From Glycomyces algeriensis (GTDB lineage: Bacteria > Actinomycetota > Actinomycetes > Mycobacteriales > Micromonosporaceae), in contig NZ_JAPZVR010000008.1 of the NCBI RefSeq assembly GCF_027622855.1, positions 1-64,000 on the forward strand: DNA of 64,000 nucleotides, read 5' to 3'. The notes under the pieces are model-generated. The model searched no databases. It was not told the origin of the DNA and worked only from the letters and a program-made list of their open reading frames with translations. A program made the translations under genes and the position numbers. Of the stretch, positions 29,840-38,741 are shown piece after piece (position 1 is the stretch's first letter; every line of letters starts with the position of its first letter).

Positions 29840-32569
29840 ATGGTTACCGCCGACGTTCCTTACGCCGACGACCGCTCCCCGGCACAACGCCACGCCGCCG
29901 CGCAGGCGCGTCGGCAGTGGCCGCAGCTGGCGGCCTTCGCAGGGGACTACCCGTTCGAACTCGACGACTTCCAGGTCGAGGCCTGCCGCATCCTCGAGAG
30001 CGGCCACGGCGTGCTCGTGTGCGCGCCCACGGGCGCGGGCAAGACCGTGGTGGGCGAGTTCGCCGTGCACCTGGCGCTGGCCGAGGGCCGGAAGTGCTTC
30101 TACACCACCCCCATCAAGGCGCTGTCGAACCAGAAGTTCAACGACCTCGTCGCCGCGCACGGCGCCGAGAACGTCGGGCTGCTGACCGGCGACACGGTCG
30201 TCAACGGCGAGGCCCCGATCGTCGTGATGACGACCGAGGTGCTGCGCAACATGATCTACGCGGGCTCCTCCACATTGCAGGGACTGCGCTATGTGGTCAT
30301 GGACGAGGTGCACTACCTCGCCGACCGCTTCCGCGGGGCCGTGTGGGAGGAGATCATCATCGAACTCCCGCAGGAGGTCCGGGTCGTCTCCCTCTCGGCG
30401 ACGGTCTCGAACGCGGAGGAGTTCGGCGACTGGCTCAAGAGCGTCCGCGGCTCCACTGAGGTCGTGGTCTCCGAGACCCGCCCGGTGCCGCTGTGGCAGC
30501 ACATGATGGTGGGCGGCGCGCTGCTCGACCTGTTCGAGCCCGACGGCGACTACGTCTCCAAGGAACTGCTCAAGAAGGACGCCCGTGCGCGCGAGCGCAA
30601 CGAGGGCCGCACCGGCGGCCGGCGCCGCGGCGGACGCCCCTATGTGGACCGCGGCCGGGTGATCTCCCGGCTCGACCAGGCGTCGCTGCTGCCGGCCATC
30701 TACTTCATCTTCTCGCGCGCCGGTTGCGATGCGGCCGTTGACGAATGCGTGCGCGCCGGACTGCGGCTCACCGACGGTCGCGAGCGGGACGAGATCGTGG
30801 GCTACGCGACCGGCTCCGTCTCCCACATCGACCCCGCCGACCTCGAAGCGGTCGGTTTCGAGCGGTGGCTCGCGGGCCTGGCGGCCGGCATCGCCGCCCA
30901 CCACGCGGGGCTCCTCCCCGTGTTCAAGGAGGTCGTAGAGAAGCTCTTCGAGCGCGGCCTCCTGAAGGCCGTCTTCGCCACCGAGACGCTCGCGCTGGGC
31001 ATCAACATGCCCGCGCGGTCGGTGGTCCTGGAGCGGCTCATCAAGTACGACGGGTCCGACCACGTCATGCTCACCCCCGGCCAGTACACGCAGCTGACCG
31101 GCCGGGCCGGGCGGCGCGGCATCGACGTCGAGGGCCACGCCGTCACCGTCTGGGCCGAGGACGTGCGCCCTAAGGAGCTCGCCGGGCTCGCCTCCAAGCG
31201 CACCTACCCGCTGAACTCCAGCTTCGCGCCGTCGTACAACATGGCCGTGAACCTCATCGGCGCCGCTGGAGTCGAACGCGCGCAAGAGGTGCTGGCCTCA
31301 TCCTTCGCGCAGTTCCAGTCCGACTCCGAGGCCGTGCACATCGCCGAGCAGGCCCGCACGCTCAACCGCCGGGCCGCCGAGGCCGCCGAGGCGGCCTCCT
31401 GCCACAAGGGCGACTTCCTCGCGTACTACGACATCACGCAGCAGCTCGCGCAGGCCGAGCGCGGCGCGCAGAAGCGCCGCAAGGGCGCACTGCGCGACGA
31501 GGCGCGCACCAACCTGGAGAAGCTCCGCGGCGGCGACGTCATCTGGATCTCCCGCGGCAAGCGCACCGGCTGGGCCGTGTTCCTGCGGCCCACCGGCGGC
31601 TCGCGCCACCACGACCCGCGCTGGTCGGTGCTCACCGCCGACGGCTGGGCCGGGACGCTCGAGAGCGCCGCGTTCGACGGCGGCGTCGAGGTCGCCACCC
31701 GCATCAACGTGCCAAAGCGCTTCGACCGGCGCGACCCGAAGTCCCGCACCGACCTCGCCTCGAGCCTGCGCGAGGCCACGCGCGACCGCTCGCGGCCGAC
31801 CCGGCGCGGCGGCGCGGCCGAGACCCCGGAGATCGCGCGCCTGCGCGAGGAGGTCAAGGACCACCCGTGCCGGTCCTGCCCGGACGCCGGGCAGCACACC
31901 GTGCACGCGTCCCGCTGGTCGCGGCTCAAGCGCGAGGCGGAGCTGCTGCGCAGCCGCTCCGAGCGGCGCGAGCACTCGCTGGCGCGGCAGTTCACGGCCG
32001 TTCGCGAGGTCCTCAGCGAGTTCGGGTACCTCGACGGCGAGACCGTCACCAGCGACGGGCGGCTGCTGCGCAACCTGTTCGTGGAGACGGACCTCCTGGT
32101 CGCGCAGTGCCTGCGCGACGGGATCTGGGAGGGTCTGGACGCGCCGTCGCTGGCGGCGATCGCGTCGACGGTCATCTACGAGTCCCGGTTCGAGGAGGAC
32201 GAGTTCTTCGTGGCGGTGCCCGGGCCGATCGTGGACCCGGTGGCCAAGACCGTGCGGCGCTGGGAGGCGATCCGGCGCGCGGAGAACACGCGCGGCCTGT
32301 CGCTGATCTCGCGTCCGCAGATGGGTCTGGCCTGGCCGATCTACCGGTGGACGCGCGGCGAGGAGCTCTCGAAGGCGCTGGCGGCGGCCGACGGCCCGTG
32401 GCCGATGCCCGGCGGCGACTTCGTGCGGTGGGCGCGGCGCACGGCCGACCTGCTGCACCAAATGGGGACTGCTGCAAGATATCTCGACACCGAGTCATCC
32501 CATAAGCTTGCGGACGCCGCTTACGACGCGGTCGACGCGATCCGCCGAGGCGTCGTCGCCGACGTCTGA
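29840..32569 (+). CDS. helY: Ski2-like DEAD/DEAH-box RNA helicase HelY
   Basis: 909-residue superfamily 2 helicase. Walker A APTGAGKT (about residue 63), TTPIKALSNQKF (motif Ia), DEVHY (motif II, about 154), SATVSN (motif III), and the helicase C core ending in QLTGRAGRRGID (motif VI). The long C-terminal half includes the arch-like and DSHCT-type helical region of Mtr4/Ski2 relatives. Orthologue of Rv2092c, which also lies next to tatC. ATG 29840 is seven bases after TAGTGT. Likely role in RNA turnover or remodelling; not shown directly. Confidence 0.92.
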   Translation: MVTADVPYADDRSPAQRHAAAQARRQWPQLAAFAGDYPFELDDFQVEACRILESGHGVLVCAPTGAGKTVVGEFAVHLALAEGRKCFYTTPIKALSNQKFNDLVAAHGAENVGLLTGDTVVNGEAPIVVMTTEVLRNMIYAGSSTLQGLRYVVMDEVHYLADRFRGAVWEEIIIELPQEVRVVSLSATVSNAEEFGDWLKSVRGSTEVVVSETRPVPLWQHMMVGGALLDLFEPDGDYVSKELLKKDARARERNEGRTGGRRRGGRPYVDRGRVISRLDQASLLPAIYFIFSRAGCDAAVDECVRAGLRLTDGRERDEIVGYATGSVSHIDPADLEAVGFERWLAGLAAGIAAHHAGLLPVFKEVVEKLFERGLLKAVFATETLALGINMPARSVVLERLIKYDGSDHVMLTPGQYTQLTGRAGRRGIDVEGHAVTVWAEDVRPKELAGLASKRTYPLNSSFAPSYNMAVNLIGAAGVERAQEVLASSFAQFQSDSEAVHIAEQARTLNRRAAEAAEAASCHKGDFLAYYDITQQLAQAERGAQKRRKGALRDEARTNLEKLRGGDVIWISRGKRTGWAVFLRPTGGSRHHDPRWSVLTADGWAGTLESAAFDGGVEVATRINVPKRFDRRDPKSRTDLASSLREATRDRSRPTRRGGAAETPEIARLREEVKDHPCRSCPDAGQHTVHASRWSRLKREAELLRSRSERREHSLARQFTAVREVLSEFGYLDGETVTSDGRLLRNLFVETDLLVAQCLRDGIWEGLDAPSLAAIASTVIYESRFEEDEFFVAVPGPIVDPVAKTVRRWEAIRRAENTRGLSLISRPQMGLAWPIYRWTRGEELSKALAAADGPWPMPGGDFVRWARRTADLLHQMGTAARYLDTESSHKLADAAYDAVDAIRRGVVADV

Positions 32570-32618
32570 GTCCTGACGCCGCGGTCCGCCCGCAGGCGCT
32601 GAACCGGAAGGAATCCCT

Positions 32619-32996
32619 GTGCACCGCAGTCGAATCTCGACCGTCCTGATCGACACGCAGGAAGCCGACGCGGCGACGGCGTTCTGGTCTGCCGCGCTGG
32701 GCGTGCGGGCGCGGCCGAACGCGGGGGAGGAGCAGTTCACCGAACTCGAAGGCGCGCTGCCGGGACTCGTGACCGTGGTGCAGCGCCTCGACGACGGCGA
32801 GCCGCGCATGCACGTCGACATGGAGACCGACGACCTCGACGCCGAGACCGCACGGCTCATCGCGCTGGGCGCCACCGAGGTCTCGCGCTGGCTCGAGTGC
32901 CGGACCCTGCGGGCGCCGGGCGGCCACATCGTGTGCGTGATCCCGGTCCACTCGGACCGCGCGGAGTTCGAGGCGGCGGCGACGGTCTGGGAGTAG
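32619..32996 (+). CDS. VOC-family (glyoxalase/dioxygenase-like) protein
   Basis: 125 residues, one vicinal-oxygen-chelate module: beta-alpha-beta-beta-beta pairs from ISTVLIDTQEADAATAFWSAALGV to MHVDMETDDLDAETARLIALGATEV and GHIVCVIPVHS. Metal ligands expected at His and Glu positions are only partly kept, so it may bind a ligand rather than catalyse. GGAAGG lies 11 bases before the GTG start. It follows helY by 49 bases and may be co-transcribed. Confidence 0.75.
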   Translation: MHRSRISTVLIDTQEADAATAFWSAALGVRARPNAGEEQFTELEGALPGLVTVVQRLDDGEPRMHVDMETDDLDAETARLIALGATEVSRWLECRTLRAPGGHIVCVIPVHSDRAEFEAAATVWE

Positions 32997-33158
32997 CCGG
33001 AGGGGTGGGGCGGACGGCGTGCGGCCGGCGCCGCCCGCCTCAACCGGGTGCCCCGGGTTACCCGCCCATTCCCACCTTCACCACTACCAGTGAAATAAGG
33101 CTACTGTCCCATACGGGTACGACAACAGACCTGAACTGCGAAAACGCTTGATACCGGG

Positions 33159-34064
33159 CTAGTGGACCGGGGCTTCGATCGCCTCGTGGAACCGCTTGAG
33201 GGCCGAGCCGACGCCCCATGCTGCCGCGAGGGCTTCGACCTGCGCGGGGTCCTTCGGGGCCTTCGGCAGGGTCGCGTCGATCAGGGGGACGTCGACGTCC
33301 GCCACCACCGTGGAGGCCCTGACCGCCCTGTCGAGGTAGTCGCCCGCCTCGATGATCGCCTTGCGCTGGCGGTCGGGCAGGTCCGAGCCGTCGTCGGCCG
33401 CAGCCGCCTTGAGACCCGCGATGCCGCCGAAGGTGTTCACGAGCGTGACGGCGGTCTTCGCGCCGATGCCCTTGACGCCCGGGAGCCCGTCGGACGGGTC
33501 GCCGCGCAGCACCGCGAAGTCCACGTAGTGCGCCGGGGCCACGCCGAACTTCGTCGCGACCGCCTCGCCGCCGAACAATTCTGCTTTAGATATCCCGCGC
33601 GCGAGGTATACGACCTTGCGGTCGCGCTCGTCGTCGACGAGCTGGAACAGGTCCCGGTCGCCGGTCACCACCAGCACCGGTTCGGCGGTGCGCGCCGCGA
33701 GCGTCGCGATCACGTCGTCCGCTTCGTACTCCGGGTGCGTCGCCGTCGCGATGCCCAGGGCCGGCAGCAGCGCTTCGATGGCCGCGACCTGGTCGTCCAT
33801 GCCCTCCGGGGTGTCCTCGGAGCCGTCCGGGAGCGCCCGCGCGGCCTTGTACCCGGGCATCAGGTCGATCCGCCAGTCCGGCCGCCAGTTCCCCTCCAGG
33901 CAGCACACCATGCCGGTGGGCTCGTACTTGCGCGCCAGCACGGCCAAGCCGTCGAAGAAGCCCCGCACCGCCCCCGAGCGCCGCCCGTCCGGAGCCTTGA
34001 TCGAGGAGGGGAGCCCGTAGTAGGCGCGGTACCACAGCGAGGCGGCGTCGATGAGCATCAGCAT
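33159..34064 (-). CDS. 5'-3' exonuclease (FEN / Pol I N-terminal family)
   Basis: 301 residues corresponding to the 5' nuclease domain of DNA polymerase I as a free-standing protein. Metal-binding acidic residues are seen in MLIDAASL, YEADDVIATLA and VTGDRDLFQLV, then LRGDPSDGLPGVKGIGAKTA, the helix-hairpin-helix that binds DNA. Cuts RNA primers or flaps. Orthologue of Rv2090, which closes the same neighbourhood in mycobacteria. ATG 34064 chosen; a GTG pair just upstream is possible. Convergent with the VOC gene. The 162-base gap to its right end (32997-33158) shows no feature. Confidence 0.87.
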   Translation of the reverse strand: MLMLIDAASLWYRAYYGLPSSIKAPDGRRSGAVRGFFDGLAVLARKYEPTGMVCCLEGNWRPDWRIDLMPGYKAARALPDGSEDTPEGMDDQVAAIEALLPALGIATATHPEYEADDVIATLAARTAEPVLVVTGDRDLFQLVDDERDRKVVYLARGISKAELFGGEAVATKFGVAPAHYVDFAVLRGDPSDGLPGVKGIGAKTAVTLVNTFGGIAGLKAAAADDGSDLPDRQRKAIIEAGDYLDRAVRASTVVADVDVPLIDATLPKAPKDPAQVEALAAAWGVGSALKRFHEAIEAPVH

Positions 34065-34286
34065 GCCCACCACTGTCTCACGACTGTGCACATTGTCGGT
34101 CCGCAAGCACCCTCGCGGACCATGCGAACCGCGAATCGGCTCCGCCGTGCCGCGACACAGCGTGAGAACGCCGCTTCGACCCCTTGATTTAGTGCGAAAC
34201 CTGCCACATTTTCCACCGGCTGGAACAACGATGGGGGTGTCCGGCCGGAATGATCGGCGCATCAGCGAACTATGAGGAGCCCTCAG

Positions 34287-35072
34287 GTGAACACCAACGC
34301 CCGCCGCGCCGCCGCCGCACTGGCCCTGATCGGGACCGGTCTGGCCGGCGCCGCCTGCACGTCGGACTCCGGCGACGACTCCACCCTGACCGTCTGCACG
34401 AACGTCCCGTTCGAGCCGTTCGAGTACATGGACGGCAGCGACTACGTCGGCTTCGACATGGACCTCATGAACCTCCTCGCCGAGCGGCTCGACCAGACCG
34501 TCGAGGTCGTCGAGATCGACTTCGACTCCATCGGCTCCGGCTCGGCCCTGAACGCCGGCACCTGCGACATCGCCGCCGCCGGCCTCTCCATCACCGAGGA
34601 GCGCCAGGAGGCCATGGGCATGTCCGAGGCCTACTACCGCGCCGACCAGGCACTCGTCGTCCCCGGCGGGTCGAGCGTCGCCGCCCTCGAGGACCTCTCC
34701 GGCATGCGGGTCGCCGTCCAGTCCGGCACCACCGGCGAGACCTGGACCAACGACCACGCCGAGGAGTACGGCTACGAGCCCGTCGCCTTCGAGACCATGG
34801 GCGACATCGCCTCCGCGCTCACCTCCGGCAGCGTCGACGCCTCCATCGCCGACCTCGCCACCTGGAACGCCATGATCGCCAACACCCCCGAACTCACCCT
34901 CGTGCAGCCCATCGAGACCGAGGAGCACTACGGCTTCGCCGTCCAGAAGGACGACACCGAGCTCCTCGACGAGGTCAACGCCATGCTCAAGGAGGCCTTC
35001 GAGGACGGCACCTACGCCGAGCTGTACGAGAAGTGGATCGGCGAGCCCTACACCGGGGACGCCGGTCAGTAG
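34287..35072 (+). CDS. Amino-acid ABC transporter substrate-binding lipoprotein
   Basis: 261 residues, SBP_bac_3 family. The N-terminus has a basic start, hydrophobic core and lipobox LAGAAC, so it is a lipoprotein anchored outside the membrane. The mature part shows [42 protein letters not shown] and [19 protein letters not shown], all typical for polar amino-acid binders. GTG 34287 has GAGGAG seven bases upstream; ATG 34272 would also be in frame but has no site. First gene of a three-gene importer. Exact amino acid unknown. Confidence 0.9.
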   Translation: MNTNARRAAAALALIGTGLAGAACTSDSGDDSTLTVCTNVPFEPFEYMDGSDYVGFDMDLMNLLAERLDQTVEVVEIDFDSIGSGSALNAGTCDIAAAGLSITEERQEAMGMSEAYYRADQALVVPGGSSVAALEDLSGMRVAVQSGTTGETWTNDHAEEYGYEPVAFETMGDIASALTSGSVDASIADLATWNAMIANTPELTLVQPIETEEHYGFAVQKDDTELLDEVNAMLKEAFEDGTYAELYEKWIGEPYTGDAGQ

Positions 35073-35887
35073 TGGGCGCCGCAACCGAAGCCACCGAACG
35101 GCGCATGACGCCGACCCAGCGCCGCCGCCTCTCCCGCGGCATCCAGTACGCCGTCGTCGCCGCCGTCGTGATCGCGCTGGCGGTCGTGGCCGACTGGGGC
35201 CGCATCGCCGACTCCTTCTTCCAGGTCGACATCGCCGCCGCGATGTTCCCCGAGGTGTGGACGCCGTTCTGGAACACGATCGTCTACACCCTGCTCGCGT
35301 TCGTGTTCGGCATGGTCGTCGGCGTCCCGATCGCGCTCATGCGAGTCTCGGACTTCGGCCCCTACCGGTGGTTCGCCACCGCCTACGTCGAGGTCTTCCG
35401 CGGCCTGCCCGCACTGCTCGTGCTGTTCCTCGTCGGCTTCGGCGTGCCGGCGGCCTTCCCGGGCATCCAGTACCCCGGCGGGGTCTACGGCCAGGTCGCC
35501 ATCGGCCTGGGCCTCACCTCCTCGGCCTACATCGCCGAGAGCGTCCGCGCCGGCATCCAGGCCGTCCCCAAGGGCCAGGTCGAGGCCGCCAGGTCGCTGG
35601 GCATGAGCCACACCCGCACCATGATCACCGTGGTCCTGCCGCAGGCCCTGCGGATCGTCATCCCGCCCCTCACCAACGAGCTCGTGATGCTCACCAAGGA
35701 CTCCAGCCTCGTGTTCGTCCTCGGCGTCACCACCGCGACCATGGAGCTGTCCAAGTTCGCCCGCAACGAGCTCACGTCGGAGGCCAACGCCACCCCGCTG
35801 CTCGTCGGCGGCCTGCTCTACCTGCTGCTGACCATCCCCCTCGGTCTGCTGGCCCGCCGCCTGGAGAAGCGAGGAGAAGCCCGATGA
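35072..35887 (+). CDS. Amino-acid ABC transporter permease
   Basis: 271 residues, HisM/GlnP type. The N-terminal helix (about 25-45) is followed by the BPD_transp_1 core with [34 protein letters not shown] and the EAA loop [16 protein letters not shown] that docks to the ATPase. The GTG at 35072 overlaps the previous stop (TAGTG); ATG at 35105 is an alternative without the first 11 residues. One permease gene implies a homodimer. The stop overlaps the ATPase start (ATGA). Confidence 0.9.
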   Translation: MGAATEATERRMTPTQRRRLSRGIQYAVVAAVVIALAVVADWGRIADSFFQVDIAAAMFPEVWTPFWNTIVYTLLAFVFGMVVGVPIALMRVSDFGPYRWFATAYVEVFRGLPALLVLFLVGFGVPAAFPGIQYPGGVYGQVAIGLGLTSSAYIAESVRAGIQAVPKGQVEAARSLGMSHTRTMITVVLPQALRIVIPPLTNELVMLTKDSSLVFVLGVTTATMELSKFARNELTSEANATPLLVGGLLYLLLTIPLGLLARRLEKRGEAR

Positions 35888-36639
35888 ACACCGAAGCGAC
35901 CCCGATCGTCGAGATCCAGGGCCTGCACAAGCGATTCGGCGACAACGAGGTCCTCAAGGGCATCGACCTCCAGATCGCCGAAGGCGAGGTCGTGTGCCTC
36001 ATCGGCCCCTCCGGGTCCGGCAAGTCCACGCTCCTGCGCTGCGTCAACCTCCTGGAGACCCCCACCGAGGGCACCATCGTCGCGGCCGGCCACGACTTGA
36101 CCGCCCGCGACGCCGACCTGGACCTCGCCCGCCGCGACATCGGCATGGTGTTCCAGCACTTCAACCTGTTCAGCCACATGACGATCCTCGACAACCTCGT
36201 CGTGCCGCAGGTGCGCGTCTGCAAGATCCCCAAGGCGAAAGCCGTCGCCGAGGCCCGGCGGCTCCTCGCCGAGGTCGGCATCGAAGGCAAGGAGCAGGCC
36301 AAGCCCTCGCAGCTGTCCGGCGGGCAGCAGCAGCGCGTCGCCATCGCCCGCGCCCTCGCCGTCAAACCCCGGCTCATGCTCTTCGACGAACCCACCAGCG
36401 CCCTCGACCCCGAGATCGTCGGCGAAGTCCTCGCCGTCATGAAAGGCCTAGCGGCCGAAGGCATGACGATGCTCGTGGTCACCCACGAGATGAGCTTCGC
36501 CCGCGAGGTCGCCGACCGCGTGCTGTTCCTCGACGGCGGCGTCATCGTCGAATCCGGGCCGCCCGCCGACGTCCTCGCCAACCCCAAGACCGAACGGGCC
36601 CGCAGCTTCCTCCACCGCGTCCTGCACCCCGTCGACTGA
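35884..36639 (+). CDS. Amino-acid ABC transporter ATP-binding protein
   Basis: 251 residues, GlnQ/HisP type. Walker [11 protein letters not shown]-loop MVFQHFNLF, signature LSGGQQQRV, Walker [16 protein letters not shown]-loop [14 protein letters not shown]. The ATG overlaps the permease stop by four bases. Energises uptake by the lipoprotein-permease pair upstream. Five bases downstream the amidohydrolase gene starts, probably in the same transcript. Confidence 0.93.
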   Translation: MNTEATPIVEIQGLHKRFGDNEVLKGIDLQIAEGEVVCLIGPSGSGKSTLLRCVNLLETPTEGTIVAAGHDLTARDADLDLARRDIGMVFQHFNLFSHMTILDNLVVPQVRVCKIPKAKAVAEARRLLAEVGIEGKEQAKPSQLSGGQQQRVAIARALAVKPRLMLFDEPTSALDPEIVGEVLAVMKGLAAEGMTMLVVTHEMSFAREVADRVLFLDGGVIVESGPPADVLANPKTERARSFLHRVLHPVD

Positions 36640-36643
36640 CATC

Positions 36644-38242
36644 ATGGGAGGCATGAGCCTCCTCCAGAAGACCGTTCCCGCAACGGCCGAGCGCGTCCTG
36701 TGGCGCGGCGGCCGCGTGCTCAGTCCGACGAGTCCCGCCGCCACGGCCCTGCTCACCGTCGCCGACCGCATCACCTGGGTCGGCCCCGAAGCCGACGCAC
36801 CCGCCGCCGACCGCACCGAAGACCTCGGCGGCGGGCTCGTGACCCCCGCGTTCGTCGACTCCCACGTGCACCTCACCGCCACCGGCGGCGCCCTCGCGGG
36901 CCTGCACTTCGCCGCCGACCGCTCCGCCGCCGCCGTCCTCGACCACCTCGACGCCTTCGCCCGCACCGCCCCCGCCGACGCGCTCATCCTCGCCGGAGGC
37001 TGGGACGAGACCACCTGGGACGACCCCGCCCTCCCGACCGGCGAAGCGATCGAACGCGCCGCCGGCGGACGCGTCGCCTACCTCTCGCGCGCCTGCGGCC
37101 ACACCGGCATCGCCACCCCCCGCCTCCTCGCCGAGCACCCCGAACTCGCCGCACACGACGGCTACGACCCCTCCGGCGTGCTCACCCGCGCCGCCCACAA
37201 GGCCGCCCGCGCCACCCTCGGCGCCCGCGTCCCCGTCAGCCAGCGCCTCGCGCTCGCCGAGTACGCGCTGGCCCGCGCCGCCCGCAGCGGCATCGCCGCC
37301 GTCGTCGAGCACTTCATACCGGTCGCGGCCGACCCCTTGGGGGAGAAGGAGTTCCAAGGCCTCGTCGAGCTCGGGCAGCAGCCCGGCAACCCCTCCGTGC
37401 ACGGCTGGTGGGGAGAGCTGCGCGCCGCCGCGAAGGCCCGCGACCTCGGCGCCCACGGCTGCGGCGGCGACCTCTCCGCCGACGGCTCCCTCGGCGCCCG
37501 CACCGCGTTCCTGCGCGAGCCCTACCGCGACGCCGACACCCTCGGCGCCGAGTACCTGACCGCCGCCGACGTCGCCGCGCACCTCCTCGACTGCCACGAG
37601 GCGGGCCTGCCCGCGGCGTTCCACGCCATCGGCGACGGCGCGATCGCCAACGTCCTCGCAGGTCTGGACGCCGTCGAGCCCGTGCTCGGGCTCGACGCGA
37701 TCCGCCATGCGCGCCACCGGATCGAGCACGCCGAACTGCTCGACGCCGCGCTCATCGCCCGCATGGTCCACCACGGCGTCCACGCCTCCGTGCAGCCCGC
37801 GTTCGACGCCGCCTGGGGCGGCCCCGACGGCATGTACGCGACCCGGCTCGGGCGCGAGCGGGCCCTCGCCGCGAACCCGTTCTCGAAACTCGCCGGCGTC
37901 GGCGTCCCGCTCGCCTTCGGATCCGACGCCCCGGTGACCGCCCTGGACCCCTGGGGCGGCGTGAGAGCCGCCGTGCGCCACCGCAACCCGGTTTCGCGGC
38001 TCGCGATGGCCGCGGCCTTCACCGCGGCCACCAGAGGCGGCTGGAGGGCCCTGGGGGTGGACGACGCCGGGGCGCTCGCCCCGCACACCCGCGCGAATTT
38101 CGCGGTGTGGGAGCTCACGGACGGGGGACTTCCAGACCTGAGCGACCCGCACGTCCCCGATCCGAAGTGCTCGATGACCGTCGCCGACGGCCAGCTGATC
38201 TGGTCGGCTGCCTGGCCAGCGCCGACTCCGCGCGACCACTGA
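36644..38242 (+). CDS. Amidohydrolase family 3 (YtcJ-like) metal-dependent hydrolase
   Basis: 532 residues. Metal site elements: TPAFVDSHVHLTATG (HxH), a central segment with HAIGDGA, RHRIEHAELL and the late Asp in FGSDAPVTALDPWGGV. These fit Amidohydro_3, which hydrolyses N-acyl or formamide-type compounds. The mobile segment GGWDETTWDDP near residue 115 is also typical. ATG 36644 sits five bases after the ATPase stop; ATG 36653 is possible. Being last in an amino-acid importer operon suggests it may release an amino acid from an imported conjugate (inference). Confidence 0.83.
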   Translation: MGGMSLLQKTVPATAERVLWRGGRVLSPTSPAATALLTVADRITWVGPEADAPAADRTEDLGGGLVTPAFVDSHVHLTATGGALAGLHFAADRSAAAVLDHLDAFARTAPADALILAGGWDETTWDDPALPTGEAIERAAGGRVAYLSRACGHTGIATPRLLAEHPELAAHDGYDPSGVLTRAAHKAARATLGARVPVSQRLALAEYALARAARSGIAAVVEHFIPVAADPLGEKEFQGLVELGQQPGNPSVHGWWGELRAAAKARDLGAHGCGGDLSADGSLGARTAFLREPYRDADTLGAEYLTAADVAAHLLDCHEAGLPAAFHAIGDGAIANVLAGLDAVEPVLGLDAIRHARHRIEHAELLDAALIARMVHHGVHASVQPAFDAAWGGPDGMYATRLGRERALAANPFSKLAGVGVPLAFGSDAPVTALDPWGGVRAAVRHRNPVSRLAMAAAFTAATRGGWRALGVDDAGALAPHTRANFAVWELTDGGLPDLSDPHVPDPKCSMTVADGQLIWSAAWPAPTPRDH

Positions 38243-38278
38243 CGCGAGAAAATTTGTGGAACCAAAATTCCGACCCGG

Positions 38279-38309
38279 TTGACGCCATCGGCGCAGTTTG
38301 GCTTACGGT
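38279..38309 (+). promoter_or_regulatory. Putative promoter of the ncRNA
   Basis: TTGACG (38279-38284) as -35 and TACGGT (38304-38309) as -10, spaced 19 bases, slightly long. TACGGT also appears as -10 at the sensor kinase gene and the DAHP-synthase leader in this window. Start of transcription would be near 38316. Confidence 0.4.
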
Positions 38310-38315
38310 GGTCTG

Positions 38316-38652
38316 GTCCTCGGCGGACGACCGGAAACGGAAGCCCGCCGAACGTCGGGGGCGACTCGACTTGCTTTGCTCCCACGCAGACTGGACAAGG
38401 TGGCAGCGCGGCCGCACTGCTACCGGCGGCCAGGTCCAGATCGCGGGGGTCGGCGGAGGAAGGCGGGCCGGTCGCCGGTGGTGGACCCGCAGCAGACGCA
38501 GGAGATCCCTAGACAACAGCTCGTAGACGCTCAGCCAGACGGGTGCGAGTTGGTCCGAAGATCACCAGCTGACGCGGCAGGGGACACCGGCCGTACAGGG
38601 ACTGGGAGAAACCCGTGCGAGGGGCGTAGCCGGACACAGCTACGCCCCTTTG
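38316..38652 (+). ncRNA. Candidate structured non-coding RNA, about 340 nt
   Basis: The 499-base gap 38243-38741 has no credible reading frame, but holds a promoter-like pair and a strong intrinsic terminator about 340 bases apart. Structure seen: TCGGCGG (38320-38326) pairs with CCGCCGA (38345-38351), enclosing CCG-GAAA-CGG, a GNRA-capped stem; GTCTG (38311-38315) can pair with CAGAC (38387-38391). I looked for RNase P, tmRNA, SRP RNA, cobalamin and c-di-AMP riboswitch signatures and found none. The size would suit an actinobacterial 6S-like (Ms1-type) RNA, but I cannot show that. An alternative is the long 5' leader of lnt with a premature terminator. Confidence 0.45.
38620..38652 (+). terminator. 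Intrinsic terminator in front of lnt
   Basis: 11-base arms AGGGGCGTAGC and GCTACGCCCCT, 8-base loop, followed by TT. It lies 90 bases before the lnt start, with no coding gene ending just upstream on this strand; the amidohydrolase stop is about 380 bases away. This is the best evidence for a separate RNA or for attenuation of lnt. Confidence 0.8.
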
Positions 38653-38741
38653 CCATACCCGAAGTAGGCTAGAGCCCCGAAGGCGAGGGCCCCTCGCCGC
38701 AGCCGTGGCCCGGCACCGCGTACCAGCGAGGAGCGCCCTAC

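Noticed and set aside
38397-38411. T-box-like AGGTGGCAGCGCGG stretch inside the ncRNA candidate
   Set aside because: Two mismatches to the T-box antiterminator core, no specifier stem seen, the terminator is over 200 bases away, and the downstream gene is lnt, not an aminoacyl-tRNA synthetase or amino-acid gene.
36700-38526. Arg/Pro-rich frame overlapping the amidohydrolase
   Set aside because: Composition is dominated by Arg, Pro and His and it is out of frame with the clear amidohydrolase.
38243-38741. RNase P RNA (rnpB) on either strand
   Set aside because: The conserved GAGGAAAGTCC and ACAGAA cores are missing on both strands.
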